From: Zygnema cylindricum
Lineage: Eukaryota > Streptophyta > Zygnematophyceae > Zygnematales > Zygnemataceae
Direction: 5' to 3'
Assembly: GCA_037447655.1 (NCBI GenBank)
Contig: JBBHKE010003460.1
Coordinates: 62,001-126,000 of the forward strand
DNA: 64,000 nt
The notes under the pieces are model-generated. The model was given only the letters and a program-made list of their open reading frames with translations, searched no databases and was not told the origin of the DNA. Below are positions 12,609 through 23,395 of this stretch, piece by piece; position 1 is the first letter of the stretch; every line of letters begins with the position of its first letter. The translations under genes were made by a program, and so were the position numbers.

Positions 12609-13144
12609 GATAACAGAATTAGGATCGAAGGAAAAAAGTTGGACTTGGAAAAAGGTGATGTATTGGCAACAGCTCTGTGAGGGAAAGACAACTCTGCACA
12701 CAATACTCTACTGTAGTAGGGAGGAAACTTTGATATGTATAGACGGGTCGTCCGTACAAATGCCAATCAAAATCCAAACCGCGATTCGACACACGTCACG
12801 AGAAGGAGCCGTTTGACCTGCAAAAGTCCCATATGTGAATCCTTATTGGATTGCGAGATTCGGTCTGCCGCCTGGAAACCGTTTTGGCGTGATGAAAATT
12901 TCAAAGAGGAGCGGTCGTCCAATCCCGTCGCTCCAATCCAGATTCTCACTTTTTGGCCTTTTGGCAATCCGTTTCTCCCATCCCAAGTTGGCACATTCCC
13001 AAATTTCTACAATACGCCCTACTTATATTGGCAGTACCACGCTGCGCTGGTCTACCAAGTAACGCAGACATTCTTCCACTGCAGCGTCATCTTTTCCGCT
13101 CTCTCCTCTCCTCGTCGTTTACTCCCTAGTCTTTTCTGGACACT
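12609..13144. promoter_or_regulatory. Bidirectional promoter of LHCB copies 5 and 6
   Basis: It has the same organisation as the other two divergent promoters: the doubled CCAAT block near 12920-12945 and the tttttggccttttggcaatc stretch that follows it. The G-box core has changed to CACGTC (12792-12797). TATA-like elements are weak (gatatgtata near 12731 facing copy 5; cttatatt near 13021 facing copy 6). Both genes it serves are broken, and the G-box loss may reflect that. Confidence 0.55.
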
Positions 13145-13432
13145 ATGGCTGCCCTCGTTGCTTCTCCCGCTCTTGCACCCTCCACTTTCGCAGGAAATAC
13201 TGCTGAGCTAGCGCGACAGGTCGGCCATGGCGAAGCCCGTGTGGTGATGCGCAAGACGGCTGTGAAGGCCTCAGAGTCCATCTGGTATGGCGCTGACCGC
13301 CCTCTGTTCCTGGGCCCTCTTTCCGGAGATCCTCCCTCGTACCTCACTGGCGAGTTCCCTGGAGACTATGGCTGGGACACTGCTGGTCTCTCTGCTGATC
13401 CTGAGAGCTTTGCCAAGAACCGTGAGCTTGAG
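13145..13432 (+). pseudogene. LHCB: LHCB copy 6, exon 1 only
   Basis: A complete, open 288-nt exon 1 encodes the transit peptide ([17 protein letters not shown], then NTAELARQ), [16 protein letters not shown] and ends at ELE before a gtgact donor. No exon 2 (VIHARW...FVPGQ) occurs downstream on this strand before the ELIP cluster begins. The intron sequence (13433-14025), whose first bases match the introns of copies 3 and 5, ends at a copia LTR edge at 14026, followed by another retroelement. The second exon, encoding all three helices except part of the first, is therefore lost or displaced. A transcript could yield only a truncated antenna fragment. Confidence 0.85.
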
Positions 13433-14025
13433 GTGACTATTCAGCGGCTTGCTAAGACAAAACAGGACTGAATGAGCTTATGAATGCTTTTTTTCTTTTG
13501 GCTGCCTCGATAAATGTGTTTCTTGCTCTGAGCTTGAGGCGACGATGGTGACATTATTGCTGAACTTTGTTTTCTAGTACTTGTTTACTTTCAATGGTTG
13601 ATGAGTTGTTCAAAATGGTTGATGGTTGACTACTATCAAAACTAGCTAGCACAAGACCTTATGGATGTTGAGGTTTCTGAAGTATGCAAAGTATTTGCTA
13701 ATTTGCTCCTTTTTTTTTTTTTCCTAAAATCCAGCACGGTTTCTTAATGTAAGTCGTAGGTGCTTTCTCTGGCTAATTGCGACAACAGTCTCACCTTAAT
13801 ATTTGCAGGGTGGTAAGTCGACTAGATTAGGTGTTCATGTCTCAGCTTAAGTGACTAGCAATATCGCCCTAATCTTTAGTAATACTGCATTCATTTTTTC
13901 CACTTACCTCTATGCAATGGTTGTAGTGTTCCCCTTCAAAGGCTCTAGTTAGTCACTGGTTGGTTGCAGGAAGTCTTCTTCACTCATTCATGATTTCTTA
14001 TTGTTATTTGTTGGGATGCTTTTAT

Positions 14026-14562
14026 TGGAGGTGGATTGGCGGAAGCCATGAAATTGTACACAAGAGAAAGATCAATGCATTGGAGAGAGGAATTGATTTG
14101 TATTTGGGATGATTTCATTAAGTGAGAAGAGTCACTTATATACAAAATATACAATGCTAATTACTGTGGAGTCTAAGCGCTCTACGGTGCGCTGTAACAA
14201 AGGAATCCTAGTCTAGATTCTAACAAATGTATGTAAGACAAAAGACTGGACCGTCGGCCAAAAGACTGGACCGACGGTCAAAGGACTTCTACGTAAAGGA
14301 CTAGACCAACGTATGTAACGAAAAAGTACAATTGACTGGACCGACGTATGGAAGTACGGACAGGACCAAAAGTGAGACGTCCGGATAAGTCGGTCAACAA
14401 GACTTGACCGACGTAAGAAAACGTACGGACAAGACAAAAATATCCTACGCTAAATGTCCCGTAACACCCCCCCTCAAGCGAAAACTAGGAAGTAGATTGA
14501 GATGAAAATGAAAGGAAATTTAGCCAGGAGGAGAAGGAAGACGAAGGCCAGAGGAGAGGCGA
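14026..14562 (-). mobile_element. Copia 3' LTR with a short stub of internal sequence (truncated copy)
   Basis: Bases 14026-14466 match the 31250-31692 LTR closely (tggaggtggattggcggaag at one end, gtaaca at the other). They are followed, as in the larger element, by the polypurine tract complement ccccccctcaagcg and about 85 bases of the pol 3' end, to about 14562. The similarity then stops at gatggt, where a different element begins. Orientation is minus. Because internal sequence is attached this is not a solo LTR. It sits in the intron of LHCB copy 6. Confidence 0.85.
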
Positions 14563-14870
14563 TGGTATCAAAGCTAGGGGGCGTTGGTAAGCCAAACGAG
14601 ATGGAGTACATCGTGAGGGGGCGTGTTGGAGGAATGTCCACTTCGGACTCCACACATGTGTATCGCAGTAAATGCTGGTCCGCCAGTGCGCCGTTCATTG
14701 CCGTAAATTCGGTTTCAGGCGCTTGCATGCACAATCGGCCGGGTAGCTCAGTTGGTAGAGCTAGTGTATGTCTAACATAAGGTCCTGGGTTCGATCCCCG
14801 GCTTGGCCATTTAACCAAAGTTTTCACTTTGGCACCCATGCGATATGTAGAATATCGCCGATCCTCAACA
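14563..14870 (+). mobile_element. TRIM-like LTR element, 3' part, with a tRNA-like Pol III module in the LTR
   Basis: In order: tggtatcaaagctagg (14563-14578), 14 of 16 bases like the plant initiator-tRNA-Met primer site TGGTATCAGAGCCAGG; about 35 bases; a purine-rich gtgagggggcg (14613-14623); then a 247-bp LTR candidate (14624-14870) starting tgttggagga and ending tcctcaaca, near-perfect inverted termini of TG...CA type. No coding capacity exists between primer site and polypurine tract. The 5' LTR is absent; its place is taken by the copia fragment. Layout and size match terminal-repeat retrotransposons in miniature. A tRNA-like sequence lies inside the LTR at 14737-14809. Alternative: a chance arrangement next to an unrelated tRNA-derived SINE. 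Confidence 0.55.
14737..14809 (+). tRNA. tRNA-like sequence (anticodon position GUC), probably a Pol III promoter module rather than a functional tRNA
   Basis: A 73-base cloverleaf can be drawn: acceptor ggccggg/cttggcc with two G-U pairs; D arm gctc...gagc; anticodon arm agtgt/acata with only four pairs; T arm ctggg-ttcgatc-cccgg; discriminator A. The A box (tagctcagttgg, 14744-14755) and B box (ggttcgatcc, 14788-14797) are intact. Against a working tRNA-Asp: an A at position 32, a U at 37, a mismatched top anticodon pair, and no similarity to the usual plant tRNA-Asp acceptor. It lies entirely inside the LTR-like unit 14624-14870. Confidence 0.45.
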
Positions 14871-16078
14871 TTGCAAATTTATCTTTTTACCTCACCATGT
14901 ATTTAACCGTTTTTTCTTTCATTTTGTCTTTGCATCTGTTCATATAAAAAAACTTGCTAAAGTCTGTATCGTCGTCCACTCTAAAAGTATGCAGTATTAC
15001 TTAATATGCAATTATGATTTACCTTAACGTAGTAAAAAAAACAGATGCATCCATCTTTTTATTATACACATACATGCGTCACAATTTTCCAACATTTAAA
15101 ACAATCTCGAGCAAAATTAGATACACCTTTATAAGGCCGAAATTATGATGAATGAAAAATGAAACATTTTTTACTGTTCTATGAATTTTTCAGTACAAGA
15201 TTTCATCGGAATTTTCCAGAAATAATTAGGTCATGAAATCCTACATAATACATTATCACTTCGTTTTTGCCATTCTGTATGAACCAAACTGTTTTGAAAA
15301 TAGATCTACGACAATCAAAATCTTCATTTCTGTATCATATGATACAAAAATGAACATCCTCTTGTGATTTTTTTCATGATACTTCGAGTGCATTGAACAG
15401 ATATTAATCCGCAATGAGTTTTTTATCCAATCCGGTTTCAAATCCATATCGTGCATGACATGAACAGCGAACAAAGGCCATGATTTTTTCATGGTTTCAA
15501 AAAGAAAATGAAGATATGCTATGATCCAAATACACCGTTTTATCCAACCGTACATTTAACTAATTAATTTCTCTTGCGACTCTTATTTATTGCATTTGTT
15601 GATTATCAGCCCTAAAGTAAGCAGCGTTATTTGATATTAAAGGATAATTTTTACCACGTAAAAAAAAAAAGGAACTCTGATATATCGTTATACAGTGGAT
15701 ATACATGGATTAGGATATTTCCAAAATCCATAATAAGATCGAAAGAAATAAATACATCAAATCATGACGAAAGAAAGTCAGGCAAGCAAGAAACTGGGAT
15801 AGTCCATCATCACTCCATTTGAGAATCTTTCGAAAAAGAACTTGTAAAAATCAGAATACAAAAGAAATTGTGATTTGTTTTCTTTAAATCACAAAAACTA
15901 TAAATCCCTGTTGCACTACATTATCACCAACACCTAATTTCTCACACAAAACCAAAAATCTCAAGCTACAGCAGCTTTTTGCTGAAAAAATCAATGGTTA
16001 CATATATACACGTCACTGCAATTCCTCTCCAAAATATACAGGTCCTATGATACACTTAAATAATAAATTATTGGCAGC
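14871..16078. other. Gene-free 3' flank of ELIP-A
   Basis: AT-rich sequence. Near 15650-16078 it shows the conserved 3' flank found after every ELIP copy (gataagcta-like, tatataca, cactgata blocks on the complementary strand). No other gene, RNA or element is supported. Confidence 0.5.
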
Positions 16079-17387
16079 CTAAAAGCCAAACACGGCTTTA
16101 CCAAAAATGTACTCGGAGATAAGAATACCGGCAAAACCGACCATAGCCAGACGACCATTCCAGCGCTCAGCCTTGGCAGTAAAGGGACCATTCCTGTTCA
16201 GACAAAAGGAATAGAATTATCAGTTCACAATGTAGACGCAAAATGTGGGCAAAATTCGTATTGTTGAGGTAAAACATGAACTAGTCACAACAGATTCCCA
16301 TTCGATAATGAATAATGCCACTAACTTCCGAAACCAACGTCCTTCACCAGGTTCTAGTATTATTTTTTTTATTATTATTATTATTTCCAGATGCCATACT
16401 AGATATTCTATCCTTGAAACTGGAGAGAAATAAGGGAAAATATTTGGATGACAGAAATCCTACTTGCGGCTGTCCGGGGACTCTCCGTTAAAGATGGGCA
16501 CCAGAGATGCGAAGATGAGGATCTGAGTGGACGCCAAAAGCCAGAAGAGGCCCGGGCTGTTGGGAGAGTTGACCTGGTCAACGATTCTGAGGCCTGTTAT
16601 GCGCTCTGAGATGAATCCCCAGGCACATCCCAACATGGCCTGCAAAAAAGTAAAAACAGATAAACCAATTATCAGACTTTAAAACAACCTGTGAAACTTG
16701 ATCTTTAACAAAGTACCAGTTCATGAGACCTTGTAAGAAAGATATAGTCGAAACTTAAACAATTGTATGCAAACGAGGTTTGACACTTCAGCAGTTTAGC
16801 TTAGGAAAACAATTTTCGTACCAAACGTCCGTTCATGGTCTCAGGACCAGGACCGTCGAAAGCCATAATGCTGCCAAAAGAAATGTTGCCGAGCTCTGGA
16901 CGGCGATCCACCTCAGCCCGAGGAATTGTTGTACCACGAGCAGGGACGGTTCCCACAACTGACTGCTTCTCACTGGAATTGCGCTCCTGATTGGCCAAAA
17001 CATCTTCCTTTGTGATCTTGACTTTGGTGCCGTCAGCCAAATTCTTCACCTGTAGCAAAAACAGGAGACATCATTCAAAGCCAAGTGATTGAATTTTTGC
17101 TGCTTACAGGAAAGCGACAAATGTGCTCCACCTAACACTGCGTTCACTCGTCATTATGCAAAACATTTAGCAAATTCTCGTATTACAGTTTGGTTTGCAA
17201 GGAAAATGCGTACCGCGGCCAAAGGATCGTCGTTGGAAGCTTTGCACACAAAAGAACGTTTCTGGTGGAAAGGAGCCAATCTTGCTGCTCCAATGGAGCG
17301 AGAGTGAGATCGGGCAGGAAGGGGAGAGAAAAAGTTTGTGGATGGAACTGCTGCACTGACAGAGGACATCATGGCTGAAGCGGCCAT
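16079..17387 (-). CDS. ELIP: Early light-induced protein, copy A
   Basis: There are four exons on the minus strand: 17214-17387 (174 nt), 16822-17049 (228), 16464-16639 (176) and 16079-16193 (115, TAG), giving 230 aa. Exon 1 is a Ser/Ala/Arg-rich transit peptide ending RSFVCKAS; exon 2 is a soluble stretch ending FDGPGPETMNGRL; exon 3 completes helix 1 (AMLGCAWGFISER) and holds helix 2 (GLFWLLASTQILIFASLVPI); exon 4 is helix 3 (ERWNGRLAMVGFAGILISEY). Two LHC motifs E..NGR.AM are visible. ELIPs are thylakoid proteins thought to bind free chlorophyll and carotenoid under excess light or drying. This copy has ERITG where the others have ERMTG. A 5'UTR intron is predicted at 17401-17962. Confidence 0.95.
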
Positions 17388-18400
17388 TTTGACGAAATAT
17401 CTGCGAACAAAGGAATGGTCATCCAATGTCAAAGTGATACTTTATTCAAAATGGATCACATGTATAATCTTTAAGGATTTAGCAAAGGTCGCAACCTTCC
17501 ACAGCTAGAAGCTACATAGAGGAAAAACGGCAAACATTTTTAAGTGCTAGTTCCATTACAGTTGCCAGTTTGACGCCAGTGATGGAAATCAGAACAGCGT
17601 ATCAAGGAAGAAAAGCAGTCCTGTAACTATGTTAATGTAAGCTGGTTCATTTTTCAAAAAGAGATGCCGCATTTTCGGAATAGTAGCTAGTTTCAGAACA
17701 AGAAACACTTAATCAGCCAAACATGCTGAATTTACACGCAAGCTGTTTTCTCATGTTTAAGCACAAAAACAGTTTGGCACGAGACTCGATTCAGTATTTG
17801 ATTTAAGCTTTAAGTTGCCGCCAGGTGGACTGTAGCGGAAAAGACTGCAACTTCCAGCTTCTTCTAAGAATCTTCAAACTCTATGGCAGATTGCAAACGC
17901 CACCAATCGTGCATGAAACAACAAACAGAATTAAAGAGGGCGGTGTAGAGAGGCTTTCTCACAGATTTTCTGTAAATTTCGGTGAAAGTTATGTAAGAGA
18001 GAAAGGAATTGCTGAGATTGCTGGATTCACTTTTCAGAGATTGCTGGAATTGTTAAAACTGCTGAGACTGCTGCTGCCTGAATATTCCATTTATGCAGTT
18101 ACCCAGCCGACCTTTCCGTACGACCTCACACCTGCGGCTTTCATTACTTGTCCACGTGTTGCAGACTCCGTAAGCTGCAGTCTGACACGTGTTAAAAGAC
18201 TGAGAGAACATGTCGATGGTTTCTGCCTTTTCCAAGTATTAAGTTGACGTGGAAATAATTCTTGCTGAAGAGAGATCGGCTGCCATGTGGAGATCTGCGT
18301 CTGGAAAGGAGCTTTGTCTTTTAGTCCACTTTTTGGCCGTGGCATTCGAAATCGAATTTTCAGCATTGTCCACGTTTTGCATTTCTCTGTACTGTTATTG
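17388..18400 (-). promoter_or_regulatory. Promoter, leader and 5'UTR intron of ELIP-A
   Basis: Reading the minus strand: ACGTG-rich upstream block (caacgtgg-type, CACGTG at 18186-18191 and 18153-18158), a TATA-like gcataaatg at 18088-18096, a leader with CAG-rich short repeats (about 18030-18080), donor GTGAG at 17958-17962, and acceptor CAG at 17401 just before the start codon. The same order of motifs precedes the other typical ELIP copies except D. Its closest relative is the promoter at 63600-64000, which shares the gcataaatg variant of the TATA box. Confidence 0.65.
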
Positions 18401-20524
18401 CGATGAGGATCTTACAAAATCTAGCTCGAAAATTCGAAAATTGTGAATCTGAACTAGAAAACGTCATAATGACGTCACGTTTTGAAAATTTGAAACGGAG
18501 AGCAATCCCTTTCGGTGTTTTATGTAATAATGGGAATGCAAAGTATAATTTAAATGGTCGGTTTTTTGTCGTGAAGGAAACGTGCTGCAGGCTCGCTTAC
18601 ATTTTTCGGAAAACGGTGGGCTCTGCGTTTCAATAGAGTTTTGCCCTAAGTCGCCGCTTCAAATTTATGCGAAGATGCAGTCGCTGAACATCTCCAAATA
18701 GTCCATAGAACAGGGCACACGTGCGAATTTCAGATGTGTCGCCGACTATTGGCCTACGACGTTGTCGGCAGATTAGTTCGACATCGTCCAATCAAGGCAC
18801 CGCAATAAAACATTTTCTGTACGGCATGTGTTATGTAGTGGAAATTTGGACTTTTTCAGCACGATGGTGAACAATTTGTTTTAAATTGACGCAGCAAGTA
18901 CTGTTACTTATTGAAACAATTCTTCTGCTATTCGACCTATTACCATAGAATTGGACACAGTTTTGGCTCAAGTATGAATCAATGTGAGCAGTAGGGACAT
19001 AAGAACTATGTGAGGTGAATAAATGTGTTCCACTGCATAGATGACGGTTTATAATTTGTAAGTGAAAGTTTAAAGTTGCTTTGACAAATGTTTCCACATT
19101 TTATCTTCCAAATTATCTGAACAGGAAGTGATTTGATAGAATTTGCGTTCCAATTCAGCCCAGAGACAAGTGAGAGAATGTCATGCAGAAAATGTGTATT
19201 CAAGGCTTTTTAAATCACTCTTGCCTTGGCTGTCGAGTACCCTGCAGCAGCTGATTCAACTTGCACATTTTATTTTCCTTAATTCAAAGCGTACCTTCTG
19301 GCTGTGTACTTTGCTTCGTGGATAAAAAGTACGCAAAACTGAAAAATTGCAGAATCGACAGCAGCGGGAAGAAGTTGCGATCAAGAGCAAATATTTCAGA
19401 AATTCAGTATAGGGAGAAAAATTTGGAAGGTTAGAAACCAAGAAGGCATACAGTTTAACACTCAACATTAGACGTTTGTATACGAACGACATGAATCAAC
19501 GTATCAACACCTTCCGTCTGAATATTACGGTTCAATGTTGAAAGACTTGCAAATTCTTATCGATTTTATTTTACAGCTTAAATTCAACTTTATATTTATC
19601 GTTTTATCTGATACTGGGAAGTTGATTGAGCAGAACCTATGCTGTGAAATACACTTTCCTACACATTCTTATTTCCATATTTTCCATGACATAGGCAGCG
19701 AACTGTAGGGATCAATTTTGTCGGTTTTGAAAAACTTAGCAATGGAAAAACTACATAATCTACAATGAAATGCTGCACCTCTGCCTTTTTATCTCACGAT
19801 ACATTTGACCAATTAATTTTTCAACTCCTTTCCCACTTCTTTCTTTTCCCATGTCCTTTTCATTCAGTACTTGTCAATATGCTGACAAGTTCCACTACCT
19901 GCTATTTTCTGTTTGTATTTCCACAAACCCTCGAAGTAAGCAATAATCTTTTGTGATATGCTACAACGACAGCTCTTACCAGGTTAAAAAAAGGAATTAT
20001 GCTCCATTGCTTTACGGTGCAAATACAAGTATTAAGATTTTCCAATATTAAAAAATAAATTAGAATCATCAACATGCGGCAAAAGTCTGCCCATAGGAAA
20101 TTAAGCATTTAGGCCATCCATTTACATCATTCTTTGCTTTGAGAACGAAGGATTTGGAACAAATTTATCAATGTGTAAAAAACAGCCATGCTTTATTGTT
20201 ATGCAACAAAAACCACAAGGAACAATAAACGGCATAGTCCATCATCATTTCACCTTTGGAATGTTTTCAAACGTAGTTTTATAAAAATCAATGTACTATG
20301 AAGAAAAAAGTACATTGTTTTTTTTTATCTTTACGCGATCACAAAACTGAAAATCCTCTTGCACTACAACACCATTGATAACTTATTTCTTTCATCAGGA
20401 TTCCCGAGCTACAACAGCATTTTGCTGAAAAAAAGGGTCGTTGCAATATATACACGTCACTACAATTCTTCTCCGACAATAACTGGTCCTATGATACATC
20501 TATTGAAGTAAAGATAATGGCAGC
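18401..20524. repeat. Inter-ELIP spacer A/B (left arm of the palindrome)
   Basis: No gene. The stretch 18650-18840 (gtcgccgactattggcctac and flanks) matches 62880-63010 in inverted orientation, and 19260-19500 matches 62170-62380, so the spacer is the mirror of the I/J spacer. The last 150 bases before ELIP-B are the conserved ELIP 3' flank. Confidence 0.65.
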
Positions 20525-21807
20525 TTAAAAGCCAAAAACGGCCTTTCCAAAAATGTACTCGGAGATAAGAATGCCGGCGAAACCGACCATAGCCAGACGA
20601 CCATTCCAGCGCTCAGCCTTGGCAGTGAAAGGACCATTCCTGTTGAAACAAAAGGAAAAGGATTGTCAGCTCACTCTGTACACATTTTCCACACAAGATG
20701 TGAGCAAAGTTTGTATAATGGAATTTGAACATACCCTCGTAACAACACATTTCATCGTTGGACAATTAATAGTGCCACAGATTGGCAGAACCAACAGCTT
20801 TGGTTTTCTGAAATTGTTATGAACAATCTGTCCCTATAATTACACTGCTTTGAGACCATACTTAGATGAAGATAATCCTACCTGCGGCTGTCCGGGGACT
20901 CTCCGTTGAAGATGGGCACCAGAGATGCAAAGATGAGGATCTGAGTGGACGCCAAAAGCCAGAAGAGGCCCGGGCTGTTGGGAGAGTTGACCTGGTCAAC
21001 GATTCTGAGGCCTGTCATGCGCTCTGAGATGAATCCCCAGGCACATCCCAACATTGCCTGCAAAAAAGTAAAAACAAGAAAAATCAGCTTTCCGAGTTAG
21101 AAACAGCCTGTGAACCATAATCTGTAACAGAACCTACCAGCTTCATGAGATCTTGTAAGAAAGATATAGTCGAAGCATAAACAACTGTATGCAAATGAGG
21201 CTTGACACTTACAAATTTTAACTTTGGATAACGATTTACGTACCAAACGCCCGTTCATGGTTTCAGGGCCAGGACCGTCGAAAGCCATAATGCTGCCAAA
21301 AGAAATGTTGCCGAGCTCTGGACGGCGGTCCACCTCAGCCCGAGGAATTGTTGCACCGCGAGCAGGGACGGTTCCCACAACTGACTGCTTCTCACTGGAA
21401 TTGCGCTCCTGATTGGCCAAAACATCTTCCTTTGTGATCTTGACTTTGGTGCCGTCAGCCAAATTCTTCACCTGTAGCAAAGAAAATCAAAGTAAAGTAG
21501 TCATCATTAATGGCCAATTTTTGCTGCTTTCAGGAAAGCGGCGAATGGAACTCATCAAACTCTTAGTTTCTTTCGTCATCTTGCAAAATATTCAGCAGAT
21601 TCTTGTATTACAGTTTGCAAAAACAATGCGTACCGCGGCCAAAGGATCGTCATTGGAAGCTTTGCACACAAAAGAGTGTTTCTGGTGGAAAGGAGCCAAT
21701 CTTGCTGCTCCAATGGAGCAAGAGTGAGATCGGGCAGGAAGGGGAGAGAAAAATTTTGTGGATGGAACTGCTGCACTGACAGGGGACATCATGGCTGAAG
21801 CGGCCAT
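20525..21807 (-). CDS. ELIP: Early light-induced protein, copy B
   Basis: Exons are 21634-21807, 21244-21471, 20882-21057 and 20525-20639 (TAA), with the same sizes as copy A (174/228/176/115), giving 230 aa. Both LHC motifs (ETMNGRL|AM across the exon 2/3 junction and ERWNGRLAMVG in exon 4) are intact. The transit peptide has its own changes: MMSPVSAA, STKFFS, SHSCS and QKHSF. Its mirror partner in the right arm is copy I. A 5'UTR intron is predicted at 21820-22381, acceptor 12 bases upstream of the ATG. Confidence 0.95.
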
Positions 21808-22870
21808 TTTGACGGAAATCTGCGATCACAATACAAAAAAGTTGTTACTGGAATGTGGTGAAGAAAATGTAGGATACATTGCCATCCACTGTAAAAGTGA
21901 AGTTTATAACTTGCAACGTGTTTTAAAGCTAGGGTTACGACCTCGAAGGGATAAACACTATTTAAAATTTGCGACATTTGTAATTCTGATTTCGTTACAG
22001 TTCACAATTGATGTCAGTCATGGATCGTAAAACAAATTATTTAAGGGAGAGAAGCAGTCCTGTAACGTTGTTAACATAAATTGGTAAACTTTACGACAGG
22101 AGGTGCCGCATCAATTACTGTAGCTATTTTCAGACAAGAAGCACATAGCAGCCAATCACGCTGAAATGAAATTTAAGCCGCTGTCCTACATCCATTCATA
22201 CAAAGGCAATTTGAATCCGAATTTAAATTAATATCTAATTTAAGCTTTTGATTGCAAGCAGGTGGAATATAGCGGAAAAGACTTCTAAGAATCTTCGAAC
22301 TCGATGGCAGGTTACAAACGCCACTAATGTTACGAGAAATAACAACACAAAAAAATGAGCGGTACGGAAAGGCTTGCTCACAGATAGTTTCTGCAAAGTT
22401 TGGTAGAAGCTGAGTGAGAAAAGAAGCGCTAGATCACTAGATTGCTGGAATTGCTGGAATTGCTGGAGTTACTGGAATTGCAGCTGCCTGAAAACTTATT
22501 TATATGAAGTACACCAGTTCCACAGCCGTCCTTTACGTACGGGCTCACACGTGCAGTCTGTACTGATTGTCCACGTCTCGGTACGTCTGTGAATTCCAAC
22601 ATGACACATGTAAAAGAAATGCGTGAACATGTCGATGGCATTCGCCATATCCAAGTGATACGCTGACGTAGGAAAGTGTTCTTGCCGAGGAGAGATCGGC
22701 TGCCACGTTGAGATCTGCGCCTGGAAGGAGCTTTGTCTTTTTGTCCACTTTTTGGCCGAGGTGTTCGAAAATCAAGTTTTGTGTACCGTCCACGTTTGGC
22801 ATATCTCTTGTACTGAACTTGTGTCTTTTTCGCGAGTCAGATCTTGCAAAATCGACCACGAACGTCCCGA
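21808..22870 (-). promoter_or_regulatory. Promoter, leader and 5'UTR intron of ELIP-B
   Basis: On the minus strand: an upstream block with aaaagtggacaaaaagacaa and gatctcaacgtggcagcc, a G-box CACGTG at 22548-22553, TATAAATA at 22497-22504, a leader with several tandem ccagcaatt units (22440-22480), a GTGAG donor at 22377-22381, and an acceptor at 21820. The motif order matches other ELIP copies. The second G-box found in several sisters is degraded here to cacatg. Confidence 0.68.
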
Positions 22871-22980
22871 TTTTTCTATCTCAAGTAGAAAACGACAGGA
22901 CGACTATTCTTCTAGAAAAGTTGAAGCAGGGAACTCCAGGATTCCAGGAACATTTGTAACAAAAGGATGAACGTCCGTTT

Positions 22981-23395
22981 TTGCTTTGCCCTTTTTCTAA
23001 AAAGGGAAAAGCATTCTGGTCGCATTCGTCTCTGGTGACAACGATAAATGATCGTCGATTTTTTTTGTGTAAGATCATGAGCCGTTGAGTGATTTGAGTT
23101 TAGATTGGCTTTGTCATGTTGACATGTTCCAATTTTGATGTTTTGAACAGAGACACGTGGTACAATTCTATTTGTTGTATTTCGCGTGGTTGTAATGGTA
23201 TGATAAACGGCCAGATAAATTCCACGTCACGCCAAAATCAAAATGTCATGTTATCAATACCGGCAAAGTATCGTACTTTTAATTTTTGCGCGTGCGATCC
23301 CGTCACATTACGCCACGCTGTACAAAAACGAAAGGCCCTTGGCAACCAAAGGGCAAAGCACCGGGTCGCCCGCGACTATTATTAACGCAGAGCTA
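22981..23395. mobile_element. Copy-specific insertion in the ELIP-B upstream region (candidate small element)
   Basis: The flanking sequence matches the C, G and I upstream regions up to cgtccgttt (22980) and resumes at cgtcaacg (about 23399), but about 415 bases between are found only here. A 13-base inverted repeat lies near the edges: tgctttgcccttt (22982-22994) and aaagggcaaagca (23348-23360). No reading frame is convincing. Element type and exact ends are uncertain. Confidence 0.4.

Noticed and set aside
14026-14466. Solo LTR
   Set aside because: The polypurine tract and about 85 bases of pol follow it, so it is a truncated element and not an LTR-LTR recombination product.
14737-14809. 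A functional tRNA-Asp gene
   Set aside because: The anticodon arm has only four pairs, positions 32 and 37 are unusual, the acceptor is unlike plant tRNA-Asp, and it lies within an LTR-like unit.
17825-18247. 140-aa frame upstream of ELIP-A
   Set aside because: It overlaps the shared promoter, leader and 5'UTR intron, and does not stay open in the sister units.
22440-22480. CRISPR-like or minisatellite array
   Set aside because: The units are 9-base leader repeats in a plant gene with no spacers; simple slippage explains them.
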